Shown: positions 39,737-48,793, counted from the first letter of the stretch. The stretch is 49,854 bases of DNA from Candidatus Gastranaerophilales bacterium (GCA_910587375.1 CAJULR010000018.1:1-49854), one strand, 5' to 3'. Numbers and translations: made by a program. The notes: a model not told the origin generated them from the sequence alone.

Positions 39737-40792
39737 ATGACGAGAATAGCAATAGACGCCATGGGCGGAGACCATGCGCCTGAGGAAATAGTTAAAGGCG
39801 GAGTTTGGGCTGCTCTTGATTATGGCGTGCCGATTGAGCTTGTCGGGAAAGAAGATGAAATTAAAAAAGAACTCGACAAAATCCAAAAATACGGCATAAA
39901 ATCTAAGCGCGGCGGATATTTCTCTCATAATATCAAAGTAGATTTATCAACGCTTGATATAAAAATTACCCATGCCGATGAAGTTATCGAGATGGGCGAA
40001 GCAGTTGGACAAGCCATCAGAAAGAAGAAAAAATCTTCAATTGTGCTTGCAGTTGACGCTGTGGCGCAAGGAAGTTCTGACGCTGTTGTTGCGGCAGGCT
40101 CCACAGGGGCTGCTATGGCTTCAAGCCTTTTTGGTTTGGGGCGTTTAAAAGGAATTGAAAGACCTGCAATTTGCGTAACTTTACCTGCAATGAAACATCC
40201 GATTTGCTTAATCGACGCCGGCGCAAACAGCAGCTCAACCCCTGAAATGCTCTGCCAGTTTGCAATTATGGGTTCAACTTTTGTTAAAAACGTTTTCAAC
40301 AGAGAAAACCCGACAATCGGCATTTTAAATATCGGCGAAGAGGCAGGAAAGGGCAACGAGCTTGTTCAAACCGCCCACAGAATGCTCCAGGATTTAAACG
40401 ACAACGGCCAAATTAACTTCATAGGCAACATTGAAGGAAAAGAAGTATTCCATGGCGATTGCGACGTTGTTGTGTGCGACGGCTTTGTCGGAAACGTTGC
40501 ACTTAAAATTGTTGAAGGCTCTTCTTTAATGCTTTTTGAGATGATTAAAGAAGAATTTAACTCAAACATAATTTCAAAAGTAATTGGCCTTTGCGCAAAA
40601 CCCTTTATGAAACGCATTTACAAAAGAATTAACTATGAAGAATTCGGCGGCGCACTTTTGTTGGGCGTTAAAGGCATAACAGTTATTGCCCACGGCAGAA
40701 GCACGGCTTATGCCATTAAAAACGCTGTACGCGTTGCAAAAGAAGCCGTTGAAACCGGCGTAAATAAAAAAATATCAGAATTTTTTCAATAG
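39737..40792 (+). CDS. plsX: PlsX: phosphate acyltransferase
   Basis: PlsX makes acyl-phosphate from acyl-ACP and inorganic phosphate for phospholipid synthesis. The 351 residues begin RIAIDAMGGDHAPEEIVKG, the family signature, and include VDAVAQGSSDAVVAAGSTGA, GANSSSTPEML and GDCDVVVCDGFVGNVALK. GAGGAAG precedes the ATG. It is 18 bases before fabH. Confidence 0.96.
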   Translation: MTRIAIDAMGGDHAPEEIVKGGVWAALDYGVPIELVGKEDEIKKELDKIQKYGIKSKRGGYFSHNIKVDLSTLDIKITHADEVIEMGEAVGQAIRKKKKSSIVLAVDAVAQGSSDAVVAAGSTGAAMASSLFGLGRLKGIERPAICVTLPAMKHPICLIDAGANSSSTPEMLCQFAIMGSTFVKNVFNRENPTIGILNIGEEAGKGNELVQTAHRMLQDLNDNGQINFIGNIEGKEVFHGDCDVVVCDGFVGNVALKIVEGSSLMLFEMIKEEFNSNIISKVIGLCAKPFMKRIYKRINYEEFGGALLLGVKGITVIAHGRSTAYAIKNAVRVAKEAVETGVNKKISEFFQ

Positions 40793-40810
40793 ACCTTAAA
40801 GGAAATAAAA

Positions 40811-41812
40811 ATGAACTACAAACCCGTACAAATACTATCAATCGGCATGGCAGTGCCAAAAAAGGTTGTCACAAACGATGATTTAACCAAAATTTTAGAC
40901 ACCTCCGATGAATGGATTTCAACAAGGACGGGTATAAAACAAAGACACATTGCAGATGGAGATGAAAATTCCACCCTTTTTGGCATAGAAGCAGCAAAAG
41001 ACGCTCTTCAAAAGGCCGGGGTTTCAGGCGAAGAAATTGACGCAATTGTTGTTGCCTCTTCAAACCCTTACAATATCTACCCTTCAACCGGCTGTGCCAT
41101 TCAAGAAGCAATCGGCGCAAAAAATGCCATCGCTTTCGATATAACCGCAGCATGCACCGGCATGCTCTATGCGCTTGAAATTGGAAGGTCATTTATTGCA
41201 GGCGGCAAATATAAAAACGTGCTTTTGATTGCAACAGACACCAACACCAAGTTTTTAGACTGGACAGACAGAACAAGCTGCGTTCTTTTTGGGGACGGCG
41301 CAGGTTCAATTTTAATAACAGAAGCAAAAGACGGCGTAGATGATATCATTGCCCTGAATGTTAACGCGGACGGCACAATGGGCCGCCACATTCAAATGAA
41401 TTTAGTTGGCGATAATTGCCCGCTTGTGGCCCCTGCAACAGCTGGCCAGCAAAAAATCACAATGAACGGCAAAGAAGTTTACAAATTTGTTATGCACACA
41501 ATGCCTGAATCAATTATGAAATGTCTTGAAGGCGCTAAGTTGGAACCAAAAGACATCGATTACCTTGTTCCACACCAGGCAAATTTAAGAATCATTGAAG
41601 GCTTACAGAGCCGTCTTGAATTTAACGACGAAAAAGTAATCGTAAACATTGATAAATACGGAAACACATCTGCTGCTTCCGTTCCGATAGCACTTTCAGA
41701 GGCTATTGCTTCAGGAAAAATTAAAACCCCGTCAAAGGCTATTCTTTGTGCGTTTGGTGCCGGCATGGCGTGGGGTTCTGCCGTTGTTCGGCTTAGAGAA
41801 GGTTTAAAATAA
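40811..41812 (+). CDS. fabH: FabH: beta-ketoacyl-ACP synthase III
   Basis: FabH starts fatty-acid synthesis by condensing acetyl-CoA with malonyl-ACP. The triad is visible: C115 in DITAACTGMLYAL, His in LVPHQANLRII and Asn in KYGNTSAASVPIAL. The 333 residues and the opening ILSIGMAVPKKVVTNDDL are typical. It is 29 bases before fabD. Confidence 0.96.
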   Translation: MNYKPVQILSIGMAVPKKVVTNDDLTKILDTSDEWISTRTGIKQRHIADGDENSTLFGIEAAKDALQKAGVSGEEIDAIVVASSNPYNIYPSTGCAIQEAIGAKNAIAFDITAACTGMLYALEIGRSFIAGGKYKNVLLIATDTNTKFLDWTDRTSCVLFGDGAGSILITEAKDGVDDIIALNVNADGTMGRHIQMNLVGDNCPLVAPATAGQQKITMNGKEVYKFVMHTMPESIMKCLEGAKLEPKDIDYLVPHQANLRIIEGLQSRLEFNDEKVIVNIDKYGNTSAASVPIALSEAIASGKIKTPSKAILCAFGAGMAWGSAVVRLREGLK

Positions 41813-41841
41813 GTAATTAAATAAAAAGAGGATTTTTAAGG

Positions 41842-42801
41842 ATGGGAAAAATTGCATTTATATTCCCCGGTCAAGGCGCACAAAGCACCGGCATGGGACT
41901 TGATTTGTTTGAAAATTTTGACTCCGCAAAAAAAGTGTTTAACAAGGCAGATGAAGTTTTAGGCAAAAGCGTTTCTAAAATGTGTTTTGAAGGCCCTGAT
42001 GAAGTTTTAAAACAAACCGTAAACACGCAAAGCTGCCTGTTATCTGTTTCAATTGCAGCACTTGAGGCCTTAAAAGAAGCGTCAAACGGCAACATTCAGG
42101 CAGATTATGCGCTTGGACATTCCTTAGGTGAATATTCAGCAATGTATGCCGCAGGCGTTATGGATTTAGACAACATTTTGCTTGCAATCCAAAAAAGAGC
42201 AGATTTAATGCAGGAAGCTTGTGAAAATTCTAAACCAGGCGCTATGAGTGCCATCCTTGGTTTAGGCGAAGACAAAATCAAAGAATGCCTTAATAAGGCA
42301 GCAGAACATGGCCTTGTTTCAATTGCAAACTACAACGAGCCAAATCAAATCGTTATTACAGGGGAAGCGGACGCTGTTAATGTTGCAAACGACTTGATTA
42401 AAGAAGCGGGCGCCAAAAGGGTTGTGCCGCTTGCTGTTTCAGGAGGATTTCATTCAAAATTAATGCAGAGCGCAAGCGATAAATTTAAAAGTTTTGTGCC
42501 AAGCCTCAAAATGAATGACGCCAAAATCCCGGTTGTGACAAACGTTGACGCAGAACTTACAACAAGCGCTGATGATTTTAGGGCAAAAATGCCTGAACAA
42601 ATAAGTTCATCAGTTTATTGGACACAATCAATTAAAAAGCTTTTAGAGCTTGGGGTTGACACCTTTATTGAACTTGGAAACGGCAAAGTTTTAGCAGGCT
42701 TAAACAGAAAGATTTGCCCTGCCGAAGTTAAAACATATAATGTATATGACAAAGAATCGCTGATGGCAACGGTTGAAGCGTTGAGCACAGCGAACGTATA
42801 A
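41842..42801 (+). CDS. fabD: FabD: malonyl-CoA:ACP transacylase
   Basis: FabD loads malonate on the acyl carrier protein. The 319 residues show FIFPGQGAQSTGMG near the start, the active-site S94 in LGHSLGEYSA, and the partner His in VSGGFHSKLM. GAGG precedes the ATG. It is 12 bases before fabG; no acpP or fabF is in this stretch. Confidence 0.96.
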   Translation: MGKIAFIFPGQGAQSTGMGLDLFENFDSAKKVFNKADEVLGKSVSKMCFEGPDEVLKQTVNTQSCLLSVSIAALEALKEASNGNIQADYALGHSLGEYSAMYAAGVMDLDNILLAIQKRADLMQEACENSKPGAMSAILGLGEDKIKECLNKAAEHGLVSIANYNEPNQIVITGEADAVNVANDLIKEAGAKRVVPLAVSGGFHSKLMQSASDKFKSFVPSLKMNDAKIPVVTNVDAELTTSADDFRAKMPEQISSSVYWTQSIKKLLELGVDTFIELGNGKVLAGLNRKICPAEVKTYNVYDKESLMATVEALSTANV

Positions 42802-42813
42802 GGAGAATTCAAA

Positions 42814-43554
42814 ATGACAGATAATAACACAGCTTCCAAGGTGGCCCTGGTTACAGGCGGTTCAAGAGGAATAGGCAAAGCATGCGCACTTGAACTTGCT
42901 CGCGCAGGATATGACGTTGTAATTAACTTTGCAGGAAACGAAGAGGCTGCAAACAAGACTGTAGAAGAAATTAAAGCTCTTGGTGTAAAAGCGGAAGCTA
43001 AAAAATTCGACGTTTCAAACAAAGAGGCTGCAGAAACTGCGGTTAATGAAATTGTTAGCGAATTTGGCAGAATTGACGTCCTTGTGAATAACGCAGGAAT
43101 CACAAGGGACAACCTTTTTATGAGAATGAAGGATGAAGAATGGCTCGCTGTTATAAACACAAACCTGAATTCAGCCTATTTTGTAACAAACCCGGTTTCA
43201 AAAATTATGATTAAACAAAGAAGCGGCGCAATTGTAAATATGGCGTCTGTTTCAGGGGTTTACGGAAACGCAGGCCAGGCAAATTATTCTGCCGCAAAAG
43301 CAGGCATGATAGGCTTTACAAAAGCGCTTGCAAAAGAGCTTGCTTCCCGTAATATCAGAGTAAACGCCGTGGCACCGGGCTTTATTCAAACCGATATGAC
43401 AAAGGATTTGCCTGTTGATAAAATCGTTGAAAGAATTCCTTTAAAAACTTTGGGCCAGCCTGAAGACATCGCAAAAACGGTTAAATTCTTAGCCCATGAC
43501 GCAACCTACATCACAGGTCAGGTTATTGGCGTGGATGGCGGCCTTGTAATATAA
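42814..43554 (+). CDS. fabG: FabG: 3-oxoacyl-ACP reductase
   Basis: An NADPH-dependent short-chain dehydrogenase that reduces 3-oxoacyl-ACP. The cofactor motif is TGGSRGIGKACA, followed by NNAG in LVNNAGITRDN, the catalytic Ser in NMASVSGVYG, and Tyr/Lys in ANYSAAKAGMIGFTKALA. The 246 residues are normal. AAGGAG precedes the ATG. It is the last gene of the rpmF-fab cluster. Confidence 0.95.
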   Translation: MTDNNTASKVALVTGGSRGIGKACALELARAGYDVVINFAGNEEAANKTVEEIKALGVKAEAKKFDVSNKEAAETAVNEIVSEFGRIDVLVNNAGITRDNLFMRMKDEEWLAVINTNLNSAYFVTNPVSKIMIKQRSGAIVNMASVSGVYGNAGQANYSAAKAGMIGFTKALAKELASRNIRVNAVAPGFIQTDMTKDLPVDKIVERIPLKTLGQPEDIAKTVKFLAHDATYITGQVIGVDGGLVI

Positions 43555-43651
43555 CTTAAGCCGCATGGCTTTGAAGCTGCAGGGCTTAATAATCATGCTT
43601 TTACCAAAAATGATTTGAAACACATAAAAAACTAACACAAAGGTTTCATAA

Positions 43652-44392
43652 ATGACATTATTACATCAAAAACGATATAAAATGTTCAAAATTATTACTA
43701 TGACCCTTATTTTGGGTCATAGTATTTTTAGCACAAACCCCGCATATTGTGATTTTTCCCTGGATGATTTTAGGGAATACACTGTAAATTCGGGGCTTTC
43801 ATCCCCTTATTCATCAGACCAGGGAAAATTAAACCCATACGCTTCGCCAAACTTCAGTGGGCAAATCCCTCTAAAAAAACAGGATTTATCCCCAAAAGAC
43901 AGAGAAAAAATGAGCCTTGCAAGAGAGGAATTAAACCAAAAGAAAATTCCATATTCTTCAGAAGAATTTATTAAACAGATTAAAAAAAATAAATTTGAAA
44001 ATGTTGAATTAATGCTGAATGCCGGCATGAGCCCAAATGCAGACTATTTTGGCGAATATGCGCTATATTATGCAGTTAAAAAAGACAGAACAAAAATCGC
44101 CCTGCTTTTAATTGAAAGAGGCGCTGCCACAAATGCAGGGTTTGATTCACCATTATTTTGGGCCGCAAAAAACGGAAATTTTGAGCTTTCAAGGGCACTC
44201 ATTGAAAACGGCGCAAGGCTTGATTATACAGACCTTGTATCTTCAAAAAGCATTTTATATACTGCAATAAAGAATGGAAATTATGATATAGCAAGGCTTC
44301 TTTTAGAAAGCGGCGCCAAGATGGACAAGCATTCTGCATTTTTAATAAAAAAGAAAAATTTGTTTGAAAAACTGGGCGTCCCAAGATTTTAA
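43652..44392 (+). CDS. Secreted ankyrin-repeat protein
   Basis: The 246 residues carry an apparent signal sequence in the first 32 residues (apolar FKIITMTLILGHSIF, then AYC). After a polar region (about 35-105) come about four ankyrin repeats (about 108-235): NVELMLNAGMSPNADY, TKIALLLIERGAATNAG, ELSRALIENGARLDY and DIARLLLESGAKMDK. Ankyrin domains bind proteins; partners are unknown. AAAGG lies before the ATG at 43652, while an internal Met at codon 11 has no ribosome site. It follows fabG by 97 bases but may be separate. Confidence 0.82.
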   Translation: MTLLHQKRYKMFKIITMTLILGHSIFSTNPAYCDFSLDDFREYTVNSGLSSPYSSDQGKLNPYASPNFSGQIPLKKQDLSPKDREKMSLAREELNQKKIPYSSEEFIKQIKKNKFENVELMLNAGMSPNADYFGEYALYYAVKKDRTKIALLLIERGAATNAGFDSPLFWAAKNGNFELSRALIENGARLDYTDLVSSKSILYTAIKNGNYDIARLLLESGAKMDKHSAFLIKKKNLFEKLGVPRF

Positions 44393-44510
44393 AACGCTTC
44401 CAAGCTTTAGAATTCTGCAAAAACCAAGTTTTTAAATTAACCCGGTGCCGAGCACTCTAAAGCTCTAACCCTGCGTAGCCTTTAGAAAGCAGCTTTTAGA
44501 AAATTATAGC

Positions 44511-45545
44511 CTAGAACTGTTTTAAAAATCTTTCATCATTATTAAAGAAAAGGCGTATGTCATCGATTGAATATTTAAGCATAGTAAGCCTTTCAACCCC
44601 CATGCCAAACGCAAAGCCTGAATATACGGAGCTATCAATCCCAACGCCTTCTAAAACGTTCGGATCAACCATTCCGCACCCTAAAATTTCAAGCCAACCT
44701 GTGCCGGAACACACAGAACAGCCTTTTCCGCCACACATAATACATTGAACATCAACTTCTGCAGAGGGTTCTGTGAAAGGGAAAAAGCTATTTCTAAACC
44801 TTGTTGGCCTTTGGGCGCCAAAATATAATCTTACAAATTCATTCAATGTGCCCTTAAGGTCTGTAAATCTAATATTTTTATCCACACAAAGCCCTTCGAT
44901 TTGGTGAAAAAGGTTGTTTTTCCTGGCGCTAACAGATTCGTTGCGATAAACCCTGCCTGGAGAAATGATTTTAATCGGCGGCTTTTTATTTTCCATCGCA
45001 TGAATTTGCGCGCCTGATGTGTGGCTTCTTAAAACCACATTTTTCATATCTTTAACATAATATGTATCTTGAACATCGCGTGCAGGGTGCTCTTTTGGGG
45101 TATTCAAAAGGTCAAAATTATATTTTTCAACCTCAACTTCAGGAGAATATTTGTTTTCAATCAATGAAAAACCAAGATGTTCAAAGATTTCAACAATTTC
45201 ATTCACAGTAGATGTCAGCGTGTGTACGCGGCCTTTTTTAATATATGTGCCATCCAAAGTCGGGTCAATTTTTTCCAAAGCCAATTTTTGATTTAACTCT
45301 TCAAAATAAAAAGTTTCATTCTTTTCTTTGATTAAAGCTTCAATTTCGCTTGAAACCTCGTTTGTAAGAGAACCAATTTTAGGGCGAAGCGCAGGGTCTA
45401 TGTCTTTTAGGCCTTTTTTTAAATTATTAAGCTCAGACGCCCTTGATAAATACTTATTCTTAACCTCGTCAAGCTCTTTTAAATTACTTGCAGCGTTAAT
45501 TTCTGTGATTGCGCTTTTTTTAATCTCTAAAATCTTCTCTTCCAT
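44511..45545 (-). CDS. pheS: PheS: phenylalanyl-tRNA synthetase alpha subunit
   Basis: The catalytic subunit of the class II phenylalanyl-tRNA synthetase. The N-terminal coiled coil (about 1-85) is followed by the catalytic core with DTYYVKDMKNVVLRSHTSG, RVYRNESVSARKNNLFHQIEG (motif 2) and FAFGMGVERLTMLKY (motif 3). A Cys cluster CIMCGGKGCSVCSGTGW, seen in many bacterial PheS, is present. The 344 residues are normal. pheT is not adjacent, so the two subunit genes are split. Confidence 0.96.
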   Translation of the reverse strand: MEEKILEIKKSAITEINAASNLKELDEVKNKYLSRASELNNLKKGLKDIDPALRPKIGSLTNEVSSEIEALIKEKNETFYFEELNQKLALEKIDPTLDGTYIKKGRVHTLTSTVNEIVEIFEHLGFSLIENKYSPEVEVEKYNFDLLNTPKEHPARDVQDTYYVKDMKNVVLRSHTSGAQIHAMENKKPPIKIISPGRVYRNESVSARKNNLFHQIEGLCVDKNIRFTDLKGTLNEFVRLYFGAQRPTRFRNSFFPFTEPSAEVDVQCIMCGGKGCSVCSGTGWLEILGCGMVDPNVLEGVGIDSSVYSGFAFGMGVERLTMLKYSIDDIRLFFNNDERFLKQF

Positions 45546-45615
45546 AAAAAATTGCCCAAAAATTCTATTTTACAAGAATAATATTACCCGAAAAAAAGAC
45601 TGACATCAAGATTTT

Positions 45616-45624
45616 TGGTATAAT
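45616..45624 (+). promoter_or_regulatory. Extended -10 promoter of the GT-C-like gene
   Basis: TGGTATAAT (TG at 45616-45617, TATAAT 45619-45624) is a perfect extended -10 element, 69 bases before the ATG at 45694. The -35 region is weak. Confidence 0.5.
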
Positions 45625-45693
45625 GTTTTTAACCGTTTTTAAAAGCGGACACTTTAAAAAACTTTAACAATAGACACCAAAAAGAGTTTAAAA

Positions 45694-47367
45694 ATGATTA
45701 TAATATTCTACGTTTCACTTTTTTTATACACCCTAACAATGTCAATCATCGCAAATGTCGTGGATTTCGACCTTTGGGCAAGAGTTGTCGTTGGAAAAAC
45801 TTTTTTCCAAACAGGAAAACTTCTAAATTTCGACTTTCAATCCTTTGGCCCCACGCGTCAATGGTTTGACCATGAATGGGGTTCAAGCCTTGTTTTCTTT
45901 CAAATAGTTGATAAATTCGGCGATTTTGGCCTTATAATATTTAAAGCAATAATAATTTTCATAACCCTTGTTATATTAACAAAAATTATTTTGCTTCGGC
46001 GTAAACATTTCCAAACAAAAAACGCTAACAACTCAAAAAACACACAAAATGCACAAGGCGGCGAAATTTCAAACGCCAAAAAACAAAACCCGTTTATAAG
46101 CGCCCCCTTTAACATAATATTTTTCATCCTTCTAACCCAGGCTGTGCTTGAAGTTGTCTTTGCAACGGTAAGGTGTAATTTGTTTACATTCCTTTTCTTT
46201 GCAATTTGGCTGTATGCGCTTGAAAAATCAAGGCTTGAAGGACAATACAAAATCCTTTGGACAATTCCAATTACAATGATAATTTGGGCAAATATGCACG
46301 GCGGCTGCTTTGTGGGGCTTGGGCTTGTTTTTCTTTATGCTGCGGGCGAATTTTTAAACAAGAAAAAATTTATGCCCTATCTTCTTGTTTTGGCGCTTTC
46401 TTTGGGCGCGATGTTTATAAACCCGTATGGCATAAAATATGTCTATTTTCTGTTCCACGCAATCACCCTGAAACGCTCTGCCATAACGGAATGGCAGCCA
46501 ATTTTCCACAAAATTCATATGTTTAAATTTTTAAAATATAAATTTTGGGCAGGCGCTGTTGCAATAATTTCAGGGGTTTTCCTTGTAAAAAAATATTGCA
46601 CAATTAAAAACACGCTTAACAGCACACTTAATCCAACAACACAAGGTGAAACGCCCGCAAATGGCTTTCAAAATCTTAAGGCCTTGTATAATTCGCTTGA
46701 TAAAACAAAGGCTCTAATTTTAATTGTTATGTTTTTAATGAGCTTAAAAACCTTGAGGCTCATACCATTTTTCGCCTTCAGCGCGGCCGTGTTTTTATAT
46801 GATGACATTTATAAAATCTTCAATAAAAAGCTTCCAAACGCCATAAACAACCTGAAAGAAATTTTTGTTTTCCTTTTAATTTTAATTTCCTTCTGTTACA
46901 CACTTAAAACCGTGCCAATTCAAACAACGCTCAAAGGGTATCCTTATGTTGAAACGGAATTTTTAAGGCTAAACAACCTAAAAGGCAACCTCCTTGCGGA
47001 TTTTCACTACGGAAGCTACCTTGCATACAGGCTATATCCGGATATTTACATTTTTATGGACGGAAGATACGAAGAAACCTATGAACCCGGGCTTTTAGAA
47101 AGGCTAAAAACCATACATATCGGGGAAAATTGGAAAGAAGAATTAAATAGACAGCACATCGATTTTATCATTGCAGAAAAGATGTATCCCTTATATGAAA
47201 GACTTCTTGATGATAAAGATTGGAAGCTTTACGCCCACAGCAAGCGTTTTGCCCTGTTTTTAAACAAAGACATAAAATTAAAATCTTACAAAAACCCGCC
47301 TTTGGATTTTGATTATTACAACAAAAACAAGTGGGAAACCAAAATAGACTGGAGTGTTGCAAGATGA
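45694..47367 (+). CDS. GT-C-like polytopic membrane protein
   Basis: The 557 residues have about ten membrane helices and a soluble C-terminal domain (about 420-557). The first loop reads VVDFDLWARVVVGKTFFQTGK and later WFDHEWGSS, similar to the D-x-D/E loops of lipid-linked GT-C sugar transferases. The loop at about 105-130 is Asn/Lys-rich and probably variable. The sugar donor and acceptor are unknown. The next gene overlaps it by four bases (ATGA), so the two work together or are at least co-translated. Confidence 0.72.
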   Translation: MIIIFYVSLFLYTLTMSIIANVVDFDLWARVVVGKTFFQTGKLLNFDFQSFGPTRQWFDHEWGSSLVFFQIVDKFGDFGLIIFKAIIIFITLVILTKIILLRRKHFQTKNANNSKNTQNAQGGEISNAKKQNPFISAPFNIIFFILLTQAVLEVVFATVRCNLFTFLFFAIWLYALEKSRLEGQYKILWTIPITMIIWANMHGGCFVGLGLVFLYAAGEFLNKKKFMPYLLVLALSLGAMFINPYGIKYVYFLFHAITLKRSAITEWQPIFHKIHMFKFLKYKFWAGAVAIISGVFLVKKYCTIKNTLNSTLNPTTQGETPANGFQNLKALYNSLDKTKALILIVMFLMSLKTLRLIPFFAFSAAVFLYDDIYKIFNKKLPNAINNLKEIFVFLLILISFCYTLKTVPIQTTLKGYPYVETEFLRLNNLKGNLLADFHYGSYLAYRLYPDIYIFMDGRYEETYEPGLLERLKTIHIGENWKEELNRQHIDFIIAEKMYPLYERLLDDKDWKLYAHSKRFALFLNKDIKLKSYKNPPLDFDYYNKNKWETKIDWSVAR

Positions 47368-47849
47368 GAAAAACAATGAAAAGTTTTTTTGTAGGCGCAC
47401 TTTTATTCGGTTCCGTTTTTACCCTAAACACAGCCATGGCAAAGGATAAAGACCTTTTTAAAAGGCCCCCTTTGGATGTCAGACAGCAAAAGTTTGTGGA
47501 GATTAAAAACGAACTTTCTTTAAATGAATCCGAACTTTACGATTTTAACGGCATAAAAGAGATGGAAGAAAAGGCTTTAAGGCCCATCGTGCTTGAGCTT
47601 GAAGCTTTATATTTAAGGCTTGATGAATTAAATGAAGTTGAATGCAAATGGTATCAGCGCGCCTGCAAAAAAGAATTAAAACGCAATAAGGCATTTTTAG
47701 CTGATGATATCAGAGAATTAAAAAGACAGGTTTGGCAAAAGAAAGAATACTATAAAATTTTATACCTGAACGCCACAACGCGCGCGCAGGATTTAAAGCT
47801 AAGGCAGATGATATACAACGAAACCAAGGGCAAACCACAGCTGTGGTAG
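47364..47849 (+). CDS. Secreted helical protein of unknown function
   Basis: From ATG at 47364 (overlapping the upstream TGA; GGAG eight bases before) the 161 residues begin with a signal peptide (about 1-27, ending AMA). The mature part is almost all helical and charged, with two cysteines (ECKWYQRACKKE) that may form a disulphide. Layout resembles small periplasmic helical proteins such as Spy/CpxP, but the LTxxQ motif is not present. An upstream in-frame ATG (47331) would place the signal sequence inside the protein. It is coupled to the GT-C-like gene and may be its periplasmic partner. Confidence 0.72.
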   Translation: MRKTMKSFFVGALLFGSVFTLNTAMAKDKDLFKRPPLDVRQQKFVEIKNELSLNESELYDFNGIKEMEEKALRPIVLELEALYLRLDELNEVECKWYQRACKKELKRNKAFLADDIRELKRQVWQKKEYYKILYLNATTRAQDLKLRQMIYNETKGKPQLW

Positions 47850-47855
47850 TTTTTA
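47834..47855 (+). terminator. Terminator overlapping the stop of the 47364-47849 gene
   Basis: The palindrome ACCACAGCTGTGGT (47834-47847) runs into TAGTTTTT, so the hairpin includes the last codons. Confidence 0.5.
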
Positions 47856-47876
47856 CAAACCTTTTCGCCCTAAAAG

Positions 47877-48005
47877 CTATTTTTTCTTTTCAAATGTTTC
47901 AGGAAAAAACATTTTATCCTGTTCGTGCATTTTATAAAGCACATAAATCATTGAGCCAAAAAAACACAAGCAACCAAATATTCCTATATAATCCTGCAAA
48001 TTCAT
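47877..48005 (-). CDS. 42-residue single-pass membrane protein (pair 2, second gene)
   Basis: The frame begins MNLQDYIGIFGCLCFFGS, has one membrane helix at about residues 7-25, then a charged tail ending FEKKK. GGGAGG lies eight bases before the ATG inside the last codons of the preceding gene, whose TAA directly abuts the ATG. Same layout as 31929-32033, though the two sequences have diverged. Function unknown. Confidence 0.6.
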   Translation of the reverse strand: MNLQDYIGIFGCLCFFGSMIYVLYKMHEQDKMFFPETFEKKK

Positions 48006-48245
48006 TTATTTCCTCCCGTCCAAATGATTTATCAAACTTATACTTTCAACTCTTCGCATAATAAAAGCGTTGACAAAAACAAGCGTCAACAAAAAACCTG
48101 CAACAGCAAAAACAGAATGCCACAACGCCGTCCCGTTTAAAAACAAGGCAAATGACCCGCCAAACGTAACAAAAACAGCACTCCAAAGCAAGCTCATCTC
48201 CGTTTTTAACAAACCAATTCTCTCTTTAATATACTCATCTTTCAT
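48006..48245 (-). CDS. 79-residue two-helix membrane protein (pair 2, first gene)
   Basis: Starts MKDEYIKERIGLLKTE, then two membrane helices (about 19-38 and 42-63) and a short polar tail ending DGRK. It aligns with the gene at 32049-32282 in length, helix position, the central GG and the basic end. ATG at 48245 is chosen because the longer frame (to 48302) crosses the promoter. The extended -10 TGGTATAAT ends seven bases before this ATG, and no ribosome site is present. No family is known to me. Confidence 0.65.
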   Translation of the reverse strand: MKDEYIKERIGLLKTEMSLLWSAVFVTFGGSFALFLNGTALWHSVFAVAGFLLTLVFVNAFIMRRVESISLINHLDGRK

Positions 48246-48252
48246 AGACACA

Positions 48253-48261
48253 ATTATACCA
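48253..48261 (-). promoter_or_regulatory. Extended -10 promoter seven bases before pair 2
   Basis: Minus strand TGGTATAAT; TATAAT is 48253-48258. A possible -35, TTCACC, lies 17 bases upstream. The start point would fall on or next to the ATG at 48245. Confidence 0.5.
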
Positions 48262-48400
48262 CATCCTGTTGCATAGGTGAAGCGGTAAACATGCAGCCCC
48301 ACTCCAAAAGTTCAAAAAGTTCCAAAAGCCCTAAATGTTTGAAACACTCAAACCCTAAATATTCTAAGAGCCCGTCAGCCCGTCAAAACCTCAACATAAC

Positions 48401-48425
48401 AAAAGGCCCGCCAAAAGCGAGCCTT
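48401..48425 (-). terminator. Terminator of rpmI-rplT
   Basis: A 9-bp stem (48403-48411 with 48417-48425, one G-T pair) precedes TTTTG on the minus strand, 24 bases after the rplT stop. Confidence 0.7.
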
Positions 48426-48448
48426 TTTAAAAACATCCAAATAAAGCC

Positions 48449-48793
48449 TTATTTCACCACTGTATCGATGATTACTTTAAATGCTTCAGGTTCATTTGCT
48501 GCAAGTTCAGCGAGCATTTTTCTGTTAACTTGAATATCAGCTTTCTTCAACAAATTCATAAATTTTGAATAGCTGATACCATATTCTCTAACAGCAGCGT
48601 TGATTCTAACAATCCACAATGCTCTCATATTTCTTTTAACGACTCTTCTGTCGCGATAAGCATATTTCAAAGCCTTCATAACAGCTTGGTTTGCAACTTT
48701 GAAAATTCTGCTTCTTGCGCCAATAAAGCCTTTAGCAAGTTTTAAAATCTTTTTATGTCTTTTTCTAAGAACGTTTCCGCGTTTAACTCTCAT
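48449..48793 (-). CDS. rplT: 50S ribosomal protein L20
   Basis: L20 is an early assembly protein of the large subunit. The 114 residues begin MRVKRGNVLRKRHKKILKLAKGFIGARSRIF in part and include ALKYAYRDRRVVKRNMRALWIVRINAA in part, typical of L20. AAGGTGAAAA lies before the ATG. It follows rpmI by 12 bases, the standard order. Confidence 0.96.
   Translation of the reverse strand: MRVKRGNVLRKRHKKILKLAKGFIGARSRIFKVANQAVMKALKYAYRDRRVVKRNMRALWIVRINAAVREYGISYSKFMNLLKKADIQVNRKMLAELAANEPEAFKVIIDTVVK

Noticed and set aside
43555..43605. Hairpin after fabG as a terminator
   Set aside because: TTAAGCC and GGCTTAA can pair, but no T-tract follows, so termination is not supported.
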